DNA of 64,000 bases from Prevotella sp. UBA3288. Its GTDB lineage: Bacteria > Bacteroidota > Bacteroidia > Bacteroidales > Bacteroidaceae. The notes below the pieces were generated by a model. It was not told the origin of the DNA and made no database searches. It saw only the letters and a list, made by a program, of their open reading frames with translations. Positions 50,340-60,100 of this stretch are shown in pieces. The number at the start of each line of letters is the position of its first letter. Positions within the stretch are counted from its first letter, which is position 1. The stretch spans positions 14,228-78,227 of the forward strand of contig DETM01000031.1 of NCBI GenBank assembly GCA_002361655.1. The letters run 5' to 3'. Both the position numbers and the translations under genes were made by a program.

Positions 50340-52100
50340 CTAGATGCCGGTGGTGACGGTGGCTTGCAGGCCGTCCTTGGTGTAGTAGCCGGCATTCTTA
50401 AATAACATGTCGGATGTCTGACTGCCGCCGCCGCTGAAGATGATGTTGTCGGGGGCGGTGGTCTTCGTGGCTGTCCACTTGAACACCTTGTTGCCGTTGG
50501 GGGCGATGCCCAGAAGGGTGGCACCGACGCCGGGCCATGAGGTGCCGACATAGTCCTTGCCGTCACCGCCATTCATCCATGCCCAGGCGTAGATCTGGCT
50601 GCCCCACGTGACCGGAGCCTCGAAAAAGGCACATATCTCGCCGTCGCTGACGGTGCAGAACGAAGGCACGCCACCATATTCACCACTCTGCTGCGTCTTT
50701 TCTTCCTCTATCTGAGGCAGCGTGAGGGCACTGGGCTCAATGCCCTGCACATAGTACACGTAGTGGTAGCCGCTGATAGCCTTCTTCCAGGCTGCATCGG
50801 GCGTGAAGTCGGCAGCCTTGGTGCCCACCACGCAAAGCAGTTTCTTGCCATTGCTACCCTCTACCTGCACGGCATAGTAGTCCTTGATGCTGCTCACGGC
50901 TGTTTGCTTGCTCATATTGGTGATGCCCACTGCCTTACGCACGGCCACCATGTTGGCAATCTCCTGTTTGTAGGCCTGCCAGTGCTTCATAAACACACAG
51001 GGCGTGCCAGGCATAGCCAGCAGGAAGGCGTTGGCAGCCAGCGTATCCTTGCGGATGGGATCTTGCTGCGCACCAGCCGAGCGATACTCTGTATCATGGT
51101 TCTCCACGAAGGTCACGGAGAACTGTTTGTAACTGTTGTCAGAAATCAGGCTGGCACCGCTTAGTCTGCGCCAGTCACTATATTGGATGGCATCACGAAC
51201 GGTATAGCGGAAGGGGAAGTCGAATGCAGCACTCGTCTTGCCCGTTGCGCTGATCCAGTTCTTCACCACTGTAGCATTGCCGTCCCAGTACTCGCCTACC
51301 GAGAACCGAGGTTTGCTGTCCTCGTTGTATATCTTGGTGAACGAGCCGGCATAACCTTTTACCATGTCATAGCGGAAGCCTGTGTAGCCGAAATCCTCCA
51401 GCAGCATCTTCAGATAAGCCTTCACATTCGTCTGCACGTTCTCGCTCCTGTGGTCCAGGTCGCGCATGCCGTCCCAGCCCTCTCCCGTATCGTTACTCGC
51501 CGAGAGCGAATAGCCATTCTGCGTAGCCCACGTCTTCGTCTTGCCGCCGTCGTCGTTAGCACAGATGTCAGTTGACTTCAACTCATAGGTTACGCCCTTG
51601 TAGGACTCCTTGGGGAAGTCCACCCAGTTCGAGACATTCTTACGATGGTTGATGACGATGTCGGCAATCGTTCCGATGCCTTTCGCCTTGAAGGTCTTGA
51701 TCATCGACTTCAGTTCATCGCCAGTGCCAAACGAACTGTTGTAGTCGGAGAACCAGTACAGGTCGTCATAGCCCATCGATTGTCCGCCGCAGTTGGCACT
51801 CTGGGGTATCCACACCAGGTCGAAGGTCGTAGCGAGGTTGTCTACCTGCTTCTCCATGATGCTCCACTGTGCGTCGGCATAGCCATCCCAATAGAAGCCC
51901 TGCAGCATCACGCCCGAATAGTTCTCGGGCCATCCTACGTAGGTCTCCGTCGGTGTTGTCGGTTCTTCTGGTATATCCGGTGTTTCTGGAGTGGGCGGGG
52001 GGGTCGGTGTAGGATCTATGGGGTCGTCATCACCACAGGTTGTCAGCGTCAGTACAGTCGTCAGCAAAAGTGCCAACAGTTTGATGTCTCGGATGTTCAT
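50340..52100 (-). CDS. Surface GH13 alpha-amylase lipoprotein (SusG-like) with starch-binding module
   Basis: Extracellular endo-amylase that cuts starch for the Sus uptake system. The N-terminal lipobox LTLTTC (Cys about 22) is followed by a Pro/Thr linker. The catalytic barrel shows DIVINHR, GFRYDMVKGY (nucleophile Asp), FSVGEYWDG (acid Glu) and FVENHDTEYRS (third Asp). The C-terminal 120 residues (IYAWAWMNGGDGKDYVG.SWPG, NGNKVFKWTATKTTAPDNIIF) form a CBM26-like starch-binding module. It stops at a TAG in the place where a T9SS tail continues in frame, so the present product would be anchored by lipid only. It is transcribed from its own promoter with a LacI-type operator upstream. It is separate from the susC-F operon. 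Confidence 0.92.
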   Translation of the reverse strand: MNIRDIKLLALLLTTVLTLTTCGDDDPIDPTPTPPPTPETPDIPEEPTTPTETYVGWPENYSGVMLQGFYWDGYADAQWSIMEKQVDNLATTFDLVWIPQSANCGGQSMGYDDLYWFSDYNSSFGTGDELKSMIKTFKAKGIGTIADIVINHRKNVSNWVDFPKESYKGVTYELKSTDICANDDGGKTKTWATQNGYSLSASNDTGEGWDGMRDLDHRSENVQTNVKAYLKMLLEDFGYTGFRYDMVKGYAGSFTKIYNEDSKPRFSVGEYWDGNATVVKNWISATGKTSAAFDFPFRYTVRDAIQYSDWRRLSGASLISDNSYKQFSVTFVENHDTEYRSAGAQQDPIRKDTLAANAFLLAMPGTPCVFMKHWQAYKQEIANMVAVRKAVGITNMSKQTAVSSIKDYYAVQVEGSNGKKLLCVVGTKAADFTPDAAWKKAISGYHYVYYVQGIEPSALTLPQIEEEKTQQSGEYGGVPSFCTVSDGEICAFFEAPVTWGSQIYAWAWMNGGDGKDYVGTSWPGVGATLLGIAPNGNKVFKWTATKTTAPDNIIFSGGGSQTSDMLFKNAGYYTKDGLQATVTTGI

Positions 52101-52130
52101 AGTGTCTATTTATTTTTGGTTTTATGTTGC

Positions 52131-52138
52131 AAAGATAA
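52131..52138 (-). promoter_or_regulatory. Promoter -7 box of the amylase gene
   Basis: TATCTTTG on the minus strand (52138-52131), 30 bases before the ATG. No standard -33 box is seen, which fits activator dependence. Confidence 0.65.
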
Positions 52139-52191
52139 ACAAAAAAGCAAAACTACACGAGAGACCCTTTCGCAGATTACAGGAATTCCTG

Positions 52192-52205
52192 CGCAAACGA
52201 TTGCA
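52192..52205 (-). promoter_or_regulatory. LacI-type operator upstream of the amylase promoter
   Basis: On the minus strand TGCAATCGTTTGCG. This is 13 of 14 identical to the operator at 60342-60355 and near-palindromic around CG. It lies 64 bases (centre to centre) upstream of the -7 box, compared with 65 at susC. Confidence 0.75.
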
Positions 52206-52219
52206 TCGTCGTAAAGAAA

Positions 52220-52249
52220 GAGGTGAACCTATTGGGATAGGCTCACCTC
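52220..52249 (-). terminator. Terminator of the susC-D-E-F operon
   Basis: GAGGTGAACCTAT (52220-52232) pairs with ATAGGCTCACCTC (52237-52249) at 12 of 13 positions around TGGG. On the minus strand TTTCTTTAC follows. Confidence 0.85.
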
Positions 52250-52272
52250 TTAAAAGTCAGGATCTAAAGGGC

Positions 52273-54324
52273 TTACTTGCTGATGAAGTTGTAGCCGCCG
52301 GTGATGTCGTTGAAGATGACGATATAGTTGCCAGCGGCAATGGGGATGTCAGGACCATTTTGCTGGCCGACACCCGAGGGGAATCCGGTAGCACCCCAGT
52401 TGACGCTCCAGCCGTCGATGAGGAACTTGCCCTTCTGGTCGCCGTCGACGGTGAGGTCGGCCATCCACAGGTGGTCGCTGCCCGTGCACTTCGTCATGGC
52501 CTGGAAACTCCAGTCGTTGAACGAGCCGGCCATGCCAACTTCATAGGTAGCGGCAGGTTCTGCGGCAGCCTCGATGGTCAGTTCGTCGTTGGCGTAGTCG
52601 AGGGTCACGGTGTACCAGCCTGCTGAAGGCACGGTGATGTTGCCCGAGCCGCCATCATTCTTCACGTAGCCGTTGGTACCCTGACCCCACTGGTCATCCC
52701 AAGAGCCGGGGGTCTTGATGAGTTTGAAGCCGGCGGTGGTGAAGTAGCCGGTATAGGCAATCTTATTGTCGCCGATGTCGGCCAGCGGGAAGAGCGAGGT
52801 GCCCACCTTGTCTAAACCGTTGCCCCATGAGCCGTCGCCGATGCAACTGCCCACGAGATACCAGGTTTGGGCTTCGACGGCGGGCTCATCTGCGGGTTTG
52901 GCATCCGTTCTGATGAAGTTGTAGCCGCCGGTGATATCGTTGAAGATGACGATATAACTGCCGCTCTCAATGGGGATGTTCGGACCGTTCTGCTCGCCAA
53001 TGCCTGTCGGGAAGGAGGTAGCGCCCCAGTTGACGCTCCAGCCGTCGATCAGGAATTTGCCTTCCACGTTGCTCGTGTTGCTCATCTCAGCCTTCCACAG
53101 GTGGTCGCTGCCCGCGCACTTCGTCATGGCCTGGAAACTCCAGCCGTTGAACGAACCTGCCATGCCCACCTCGTAGGTGGCAGTAGGCTCAGCGGCAGGC
53201 TCGATGGTCAGCACGTCGTTCAGATAGTTGAGCGTCACGGTGTACCAGCCTGCTGAAGGCACGGTGATGTTGCCCGAACCGCCATCATTCTTCACGTAGC
53301 CGTTGGTACCCTGACCCCACTGGTCATCCCATGAGCCAGGTGTCTTGATGAGTTTGAATCCGTCGGTGGTGAAGTAGCCAGTATAGGCTATTATGCCGTC
53401 GCCGAGAGATGCCAGCGGGAACAGAGATGTTCCGATATTGTCGAGAGAATTGTTGCCCCATGAGCCGTCGCCGATGCAACTGCCGACGAGATACCAGGTC
53501 TCTGGTGTGGCAAAGACAGCCTCGGCAGAATAGGTGAAGTCGAGCATATTGAACGTGACCTTGTAGAACACGGCATTTGCTACGGCCGTGATCTTGAGGT
53601 TGCCACCGTCGCCGCCATTGTTGTAGGCAAACTTACCCTCGCCATTGCTGGCCAGGCAGGCACTCCAGTCGCCGGTGCCGATCTTCGAGGCAGGCGTGAT
53701 CTTGAATTCGATATCACTGCCATCCTCAGGAGCAGGAAGACGCATGGTGAACACAGGGTTCTCGTAGGGGTCGAGACCGCCGTTGCTCAGTTCGTAGTCG
53801 GTATTGCTGTTGTCCCAGCCGTTGAGCGTGCCGGTGAAGTAGTAGGCATCTTCGATGACGGGAGCCTTGGGCACCACCTGGAAGTCGATCTCGCCGGCAT
53901 TGATCTTGACGGCAGCACCGTTCTGGAGGGCATAGAGGAGCACCAGTCCGTTGACGGTGCGAGCCTCGGGACGAAGACCGTAGATGGAAGCGACATATTC
54001 AGAGAGGGCCTGTCCCGACACCTTGCCGTCGACAGTGGTGTTGAGCACGGTGCCGTCGTCAAACACGATTTCGCCCTTGGAGAGCACGACACCTGCCGGC
54101 AGGGCGGTCTCCGGCACGGTGAAGGCCTGCACGTCGAGTGCTTCGCTCACCTCTACCGTGTTGAGGTCAATCACTCCCAACTGACCGGCGGTGAAGCCGG
54201 GCACCACGATGGCACCCTCGGCTTCAGCCTTCTTCAGACCGGCGAATTCGTTATCTTCAAGTCCGCAAGCGGTCATGAACAAACCCGCAAAAGCGAGCAT
54301 CACATATATTGATAACTTTTTCAT
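52273..54324 (-). CDS. SusF-like outer-membrane starch-binding lipoprotein with internal duplication
   Basis: Surface lipoprotein (lipobox LFMTAC, Cys about 20) expected to hold starch near the SusCD complex. An N-terminal SusE/F-type region (about 35-145) is followed by a starch-binding domain (TGTLNGWDNSNTDYEL). Then two nearly identical 210-residue blocks follow, each with a WYLVGSCIGDGSWG domain and a VGMAGSFNGWSFQAM domain, giving about five sugar-binding modules in all. At 683 residues it is longer than the Bacteroides SusF (about 485) because of this duplication. It is the last gene of the susC-D-E operon, with 26 bases to susE and a terminator after it. Confidence 0.85.
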   Translation of the reverse strand: MKKLSIYVMLAFAGLFMTACGLEDNEFAGLKKAEAEGAIVVPGFTAGQLGVIDLNTVEVSEALDVQAFTVPETALPAGVVLSKGEIVFDDGTVLNTTVDGKVSGQALSEYVASIYGLRPEARTVNGLVLLYALQNGAAVKINAGEIDFQVVPKAPVIEDAYYFTGTLNGWDNSNTDYELSNGGLDPYENPVFTMRLPAPEDGSDIEFKITPASKIGTGDWSACLASNGEGKFAYNNGGDGGNLKITAVANAVFYKVTFNMLDFTYSAEAVFATPETWYLVGSCIGDGSWGNNSLDNIGTSLFPLASLGDGIIAYTGYFTTDGFKLIKTPGSWDDQWGQGTNGYVKNDGGSGNITVPSAGWYTVTLNYLNDVLTIEPAAEPTATYEVGMAGSFNGWSFQAMTKCAGSDHLWKAEMSNTSNVEGKFLIDGWSVNWGATSFPTGIGEQNGPNIPIESGSYIVIFNDITGGYNFIRTDAKPADEPAVEAQTWYLVGSCIGDGSWGNGLDKVGTSLFPLADIGDNKIAYTGYFTTAGFKLIKTPGSWDDQWGQGTNGYVKNDGGSGNITVPSAGWYTVTLDYANDELTIEAAAEPAATYEVGMAGSFNDWSFQAMTKCTGSDHLWMADLTVDGDQKGKFLIDGWSVNWGATGFPSGVGQQNGPDIPIAAGNYIVIFNDITGGYNFISK
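52281..53540 (-). repeat. Tandem duplication within the SusF-like gene
   Basis: The 630-base unit at 52281-52910 is repeated at 52911-53540 with few differences, in frame (210 residues). The near-identity at DNA level suggests a recent duplication or ongoing gene conversion. Confidence 0.9.
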
Positions 54325-54350
54325 TGTTCTGATCTTTTTTGTTAATACAA

Positions 54351-55493
54351 TTACTCAACAGGAACGACGCACATCTTGTTGGTGATGTCGTTGATATAGA
54401 AGCGGTAGGTGCCCTTGGCGCACTTGATGTTGTCGCCACCGCCCACGCCGACGGCAGCAAACTGCTCGCCGCTGACCGTCCAGGCAGCACCCCAGTTGAT
54501 GTCCCAGGCATGGTTGGCACGGAACTTGAACTCTACATCGTCGGTGGTGAAGGTGTGCTCGACATACCAGTTGTGAGGTGTCACCTGTGTCATGTCGACA
54601 TCACCGGCCCAGTCGTTGAAGTTGCCAATGAGCGAGATCGAGGTGTACTCTGTAGGAGCCTGTTCGTCCAGTTTGGTCCACGAGTAACTCATGTGGTGCT
54701 TGTCGAAGGTGAAGGTGTAGTACTCGGCCGTCGGCGACGCGATGGCCTGACCGTCGGTATTGACGATAGCACCCTGAGGAGCGTTGTCGCCATCGACGAT
54801 GCAACCATAGGCGGCATCCCAGTTCTCGGTGAGCAGGTCGTCTTCCGACCATATCTTCAGATCCCAGGCACCGGTGAACTTCGTGGTGTAGGTGTAGACA
54901 TCGCCGCCCTCTGGATAGAGCAGGGCTGTCAGTGCAGCATCAGCATTCCAGCCGGGCTGTGCACCGACCACATAGAACTTCAGTGATGGTACCGGCGGCA
55001 ATACATAAGAGGTGGTAGCGGTGAAGAGGGCTTCCGTCGAATAGATAGACGATGACTCTTCCAGACCTCTGAGGAAGGCGTGGATGCGTGCCTTCACCCT
55101 GGCCTCGAGGGGGAACTCCGCTTCTTCGCGGCCCAGTTCGACCAGAGCGGAGGTGACGGCTCCTGCTATCTCTTTGGTGGGAACGGTGATAGCCAGCGGG
55201 TTCTCGTTGCTGGTCTCGGTGGCCTGCCAGGCAGACCAGTTGCTGCCATCCTCGGAGGCTGCAAATTCCATCATATAGATGACAGGAGCGGTGTAGCCGT
55301 AGTTGGGCTGGTCGGCCTTGAAGGTCAGACTGCTGGAGTGGTCCAGGTCGATGGTGTTGGCCGTGATGCCCGGAGCATAGAGTGCGAAACTGCCATCAGA
55401 GGGAACGGACAGAACCGGATTCTCGTCGCGGTCCGTCGAACAGGCAGTGCAGGCTACCAATGCTGTGAGCGCTAATATATTTAACTGTTTCAT
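54351..55493 (-). CDS. susE: SusE-like outer-membrane starch-binding lipoprotein
   Basis: 380-residue surface lipoprotein (LVACTAC, lipid Cys about 18). An N-terminal SusE domain (DHSSSLTFKADQPNYGYTAPV..MEFA), a second Ig-like domain, and two CBM-like starch-binding domains (FYVVGAQPGWNADAAL, ISLIGNFNDWAGDVDM with exposed aromatic residues) follow. It sits between susD and the SusF-like gene in the standard order. It would increase local starch binding without catalysis. Confidence 0.85.
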   Translation of the reverse strand: MKQLNILALTALVACTACSTDRDENPVLSVPSDGSFALYAPGITANTIDLDHSSSLTFKADQPNYGYTAPVIYMMEFAASEDGSNWSAWQATETSNENPLAITVPTKEIAGAVTSALVELGREEAEFPLEARVKARIHAFLRGLEESSSIYSTEALFTATTSYVLPPVPSLKFYVVGAQPGWNADAALTALLYPEGGDVYTYTTKFTGAWDLKIWSEDDLLTENWDAAYGCIVDGDNAPQGAIVNTDGQAIASPTAEYYTFTFDKHHMSYSWTKLDEQAPTEYTSISLIGNFNDWAGDVDMTQVTPHNWYVEHTFTTDDVEFKFRANHAWDINWGAAWTVSGEQFAAVGVGGGDNIKCAKGTYRFYINDITNKMCVVPVE

Positions 55494-55516
55494 GTTCTTG
55501 ATGATTTAATACGGAC

Positions 55517-57148
55517 TTAATAATTGGGGTTCTGCTTCAAGTTCGGGTTGGCAATCAGGTCGCTTGAAGGCAAGGGGAAGATGTTGCGATAGGCCGACAT
55601 GGTACCGCCGGCGGCCGTACCGCCAATCCAGATGCGGCTGGTGCCGGTGAAGTTGCCGAAGCGTACCATGTCCATACGGCGACGGCCTTCGAAACCGAAC
55701 TCACGGCTCCACTCGTCCTCGATGTCGGCGAGGGTGAAGACGTTGATGTTGCTGTTGGCATGGGCACGGTCGCGGAGGGCCTTGATATAGGTCAGACCGT
55801 TAGCACTGACATTACCGCCGTTCAGACGGGCATCAGCCTCGGCATAGGTCAGGTAGGCCTCTGCCAGACGGAAGAGCGGGAAGTCGTAGTCGGTATGGTC
55901 GGCATTGTGGGCATTGGTGCCGTCGGCATGGGTGTTGAGGAACTTCACATAGCCTATGCCCTCCTCAAACTTATCCTCGGTGTTGATTTCCAGTTCGTGG
56001 CCCTGGGTCATCAGCAGACAGCGGTCGTCGCCGGCGGCAATGATCATGTCGGCCGGTGTGCCTGTGGGCAGGTCGCCATTGGCGAACCACTTCTCGACGA
56101 AGTATTTCTTGGCGCGGATACCACCCCAGTTGGCACTGATACCGATGGGATAGGCCGCCATGTCGTTGGCATTGACCATGCCGGCACTGAGGAACACGCC
56201 ACCCCAACTCTGGGTGCGCTCGCCGTCGAACAGGATGGGGAACACAATCTCCCGCTGGGCACCGTTGGTGTCGTTGTCGCCCATGAACAGCAGTTGATAG
56301 CCGCTATAGCCGTTCTTGGCTGTCGTCGACAGGGTGTAGTCGGAGTTGATGGCCTTCTCGGCATAGGTGCGGGCATCTTCCCAACGGGCCGTGCCGGTGT
56401 AGACCTCGGCATTGAGATACATACGCATCAGCAGCATATAGCCAGCAACGACATTGGCACGGCCATACTTCACGCTGCCGGCAGGAGCCAGCACATCGCT
56501 GCCTTCGCCCTCGCCGATGATGTCCTTCAGTTCCTTCTCAATGAAGGTGAACACTTCCTGGCGGGAAGCCTGGACAGGGGCATCGGAAGAGACATGGGTG
56601 ATGAACGGCGGGTTGCCGAACATGTCCATCAGGTAGAAATAGTACAGTGAACGCATGAAACGGACTTCAGCCACTTTCGTCGAATACTCTTCGAGCGACG
56701 ACGGTGCGTTGTCGAGGAAGAAGTTGCAGAGCGTGATGCCGAACATGCAGCGGTAGTAGATACCACGGAGCAGGGGGTGGGAGTCGCTCCACGTGCCACG
56801 GTTGAACTCGGGGATGCCACCGTCGCTCAGCCAGGCGCAGAGGGCCTCGTCGGACGGCAACTCGTTGGCATACCAGACGACACGCATAAACACCGACATA
56901 CCCTCGTCGATGTCGCTGGGCAGGTCGCTGCTGCCGTGAGGGCCGGTCAGACCTGTCAGGGCCAGGTTGCCGTAGATCTTGTTCAGGATGCCGTCGTAGT
57001 CGGCATCAGTAGTTTGCTGTGGGTTGGGGTTGTCGGGATGCAACGAACCACCGAAAACAGGCGCATCGTCGGAACATGCCGTGAAGCACAGCGTAGCGAT
57101 GCCGATCATGGCCACAGCCATCGTATTCTTAATACCTTTTATATTCAT
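55517..57148 (-). CDS. susD: SusD-family starch-binding lipoprotein
   Basis: 543-residue lipoprotein (LCFTAC) that forms the lid on the SusC transporter. TPR-like helices and the SusD/RagB motifs are seen: DYDGILNKIYGNLALTG at the start, EVRFMRSLYYFYLMDMFGN near residue 165, LRDRAHAN and the C-terminal FGFEGRRRMDMVRFGNF, ending in FPLPSSDLIANPNLKQNPNY, which is the typical SusD end. It follows susC by 32 bases in the same operon. The ligand is most likely maltooligosaccharides because amylase and SusE/F homologues are adjacent. Confidence 0.93.
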   Translation of the reverse strand: MNIKGIKNTMAVAMIGIATLCFTACSDDAPVFGGSLHPDNPNPQQTTDADYDGILNKIYGNLALTGLTGPHGSSDLPSDIDEGMSVFMRVVWYANELPSDEALCAWLSDGGIPEFNRGTWSDSHPLLRGIYYRCMFGITLCNFFLDNAPSSLEEYSTKVAEVRFMRSLYYFYLMDMFGNPPFITHVSSDAPVQASRQEVFTFIEKELKDIIGEGEGSDVLAPAGSVKYGRANVVAGYMLLMRMYLNAEVYTGTARWEDARTYAEKAINSDYTLSTTAKNGYSGYQLLFMGDNDTNGAQREIVFPILFDGERTQSWGGVFLSAGMVNANDMAAYPIGISANWGGIRAKKYFVEKWFANGDLPTGTPADMIIAAGDDRCLLMTQGHELEINTEDKFEEGIGYVKFLNTHADGTNAHNADHTDYDFPLFRLAEAYLTYAEADARLNGGNVSANGLTYIKALRDRAHANSNINVFTLADIEDEWSREFGFEGRRRMDMVRFGNFTGTSRIWIGGTAAGGTMSAYRNIFPLPSSDLIANPNLKQNPNY

Positions 57149-57180
57149 AATATTATACTCCTTTTGTCATTAAGGTCGGA

Positions 57181-60100
57181 TTAGAAGTTCAGATTCACGC
57201 CCAGCACAGTGGTGAACGGACGAGGATAGATGTTGTCCTCGATGCCGCTCTGGATTTCAGGATCGAGGCCTTCGTAGTTGGTGATTGTGAACACGTTCTG
57301 CACGGTGGCATAGAGTCGGCCGCTGATCTTGGCGTCGAGCAGGTGGTCGAACGAGTAGCCCAGCGTGATGTTGTCCATCTTGAAGAACGAGGCATTCTGT
57401 ATCCAGCAGTCTGACGACACCTGTGCGTCGGAGGCATCTCTCAGCCCGTACTTCAGTGCCAGCGTGGGGATGTTGTGCATGAAGTTGAGCGTAGAGCCCA
57501 GACCCTGGCTGCTGATATAGGTGCCGTTGATGTTGTGGTTGAACACATGGTTGCCGAAGTTGGCACGCGAGTTGAAACTGAAGTCCCAGTTCTTGTAGGT
57601 CACTTTCGAGCCCAGGCCCATGGTGACGTCGGGGTCGGCATGGTAGTAGAAGTAGCGGTCGTCGCTGTCGAGGGTGCCGTTGCCGTTGCGGTCGACGAAG
57701 GTGTGGGGAATGATATTGCCGTTGTTGTCGTAGACCTGCTTGTAGACATAGAAAGCACTGGACGAGTGGCCGGTCTGGTAGGCCATGCCGTTCTTCGACA
57801 TGCCGATGCCGCCATGCTCGACAAGGTCGGAGGCCAGGTCGTCGATCTTGTTCTTGTTATAGGTGAAGTTGTAGGTCACCTCCCAGTTCCAGTCCTTTGT
57901 GGCGATGGGGCGTACGATGGCCTGCAGTTCGACACCGGTGTTGTGCAGTTCACCGATGTTACCGGACATCTGTGCGGCGAAGTTGGCACCGGCCGGCACA
58001 TAGATATTGTTGATCAGGTCGGTGGTCTTACGGTAGTACCAGTCGGCACTCAGGCTGAAGCGGTTGTTCCACAGGGCGAGGTCGAAACCGGCATCGTAGG
58101 TGGTGGTCTTCTCCCATGTCAGGTCGTTGTTGTAGACACCGGGACGCACGGTCTGTCCGTTGCCGAAGAGGTCGTAGTAGGCATGGTTGTAGTTGGCGGT
58201 ATAGGCCGGCACATAGTAGAAGTCGTAACCGATGTTCTGCTGACCGGTCTTACCATAGGTCAGACGGACCTTCAGGTCGCTGATGGCGTTGACATCGCGG
58301 AGGAACGGCTCCTCGTTGACACGCCAGGCGATGGCGGCAGCGGGGAAGTAGCCCCACTCGTTGCCCTTCGAGAAGCGCGACGAACCGTCGGCACGCATGG
58401 TGAAGGTGAAGAGATAGCGGTTCAGCAGCGTGTAGTTCACACGACCGATCCAAGAGCGGAGGCGGTTCTCCGTCTTCCACTCGGTGATGCCGGTCGGCTC
58501 GTTGTAGCGCTCACCGGCATCGACGGAAGCCGTCTGCGGAATCAGTCCGTAGCCCCAGTTGTCGCTCCAGGCATGGTAGCGCTGCCACTCGTAGCCCACC
58601 TGTGCATCGATGTTGTGCACATCCTTCTTCAGTTCCTTGGAGTACTGCAGGAAGGCGTTGAAGATGTAGTTGTAGTTCTCGTTCTTGCTCCAGCCGTCCC
58701 AGCCGTAGTAGTAACTGGAGGTGGTGTAGGGGCTGTTCTGCGTGGTCTGCGTACCCTTGGTCAGGTTGCCGGCCATGCTGACCAGTACATGGAGGTCTTC
58801 GAAGCCGTGGATGGCATAGTCGGCACTGATGGTTCCCTGATAGGTGTTGGTCTTCTGGATGGTACCGTTGTTCTCAACGAGTGCCACGGGGTTGGCTGTG
58901 GCATTGCCGTCCCAGGCATACGCCCAGTTGGCATCGCTTGGGAAGTCGCCGGGCTTTGCCCATTGGTAGTAGCCGTTGAAGTACTGACGGTACATCGGCT
59001 GGTCCATGTGGATGGGCTTGGTGGGGTCCATATAGGCTGCAGCACCGACGGCACCATTGTCCCAGCGGCGGTTACCCCACATGATCTTACCGGAGATGTT
59101 CAGTCGCAGATGGTCCTTCAAGAATACCGGAGCCAGGTTGAAACTGGTGGTGTAGCGCTTGAAGTAGGTCGACTTGACGATACCGGTCTGACCGGTCAGA
59201 CCGGCAGAGACACGGTAGGGCATGTTGGCGACACTGCCGGTGAGGGTGATGTTCTGGTCGGTAGAGACGGCGGTACGATAGATCTCGTCCTGCCAGTCGG
59301 TGTTGGCATACTGCTTGTTGCCGTTGGCATCGGTATAGCCCAGCAGACCGTATTCGGGACTGTCCTCACCGAAGGTGTCCTTCACGAAATTCTGGAAACC
59401 GGGACCGTCGAACACGTCGAGGGTCTTCTTCTTGGTGGCGATGGAGATATTGCCATTGTACGACACCTTGACTTTCTGTCCGGCCTTGCCTTTCTTGGTG
59501 GTGATGATGATCACACCGTTAGAGGCACGGCTACCATAGATAGCGGTGGCCGAGGCATCCTTCAGCACGGTGAACGACTCGATGTCGTTCGGGTTGATCG
59601 ATGCCAGGGGGTTCATGCCGGCCACACCGGCAGGGTCGAGTTGCAGACCGTCGACCACATATAGCGGGTCGTTGCTGGCCGACAGCGATGAGCCGCCACG
59701 GATGCGGATCTTCGAACCGGCACCCGGCGCACCACCTTCATTAATAATGTTCACGCCTGCGACCTTGCCGTTCAGCATGTCGTCGGCACTGGTCTGCAAG
59801 CCATGACTCATCTCGTCGGGCTTGATGGCTGTCACCGAACCCGTCAGGTCGCTCTTCTTGGCGCGGCCGTAACCGATGACCACCACATCGTTCAGAATGG
59901 CGGCATCCTCCTGGAGGGTGATCACCACGGTGGGAGCGGCTTTCACCGTGGCTGCCTGATAACCCATGTAGGTCACCTGCAGATCGGCTCCCTGGTTGGC
60001 CTGTACGGTGAAGTTACCATCGAAGTCGGTCAGCGTAGCGGTCTGGGTGCCCAGCACTCGTACGGTAGCACCGATGATGGCCTCGCCGGCAGCATCTTTC

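Noticed and set aside
57475-59664. Open frame of 729 codons on the plus strand opposite susC
   Set aside because: Val/Gly/His-rich composition with no family motif; it mirrors the codons of susC, which has clear TonB-receptor motifs.
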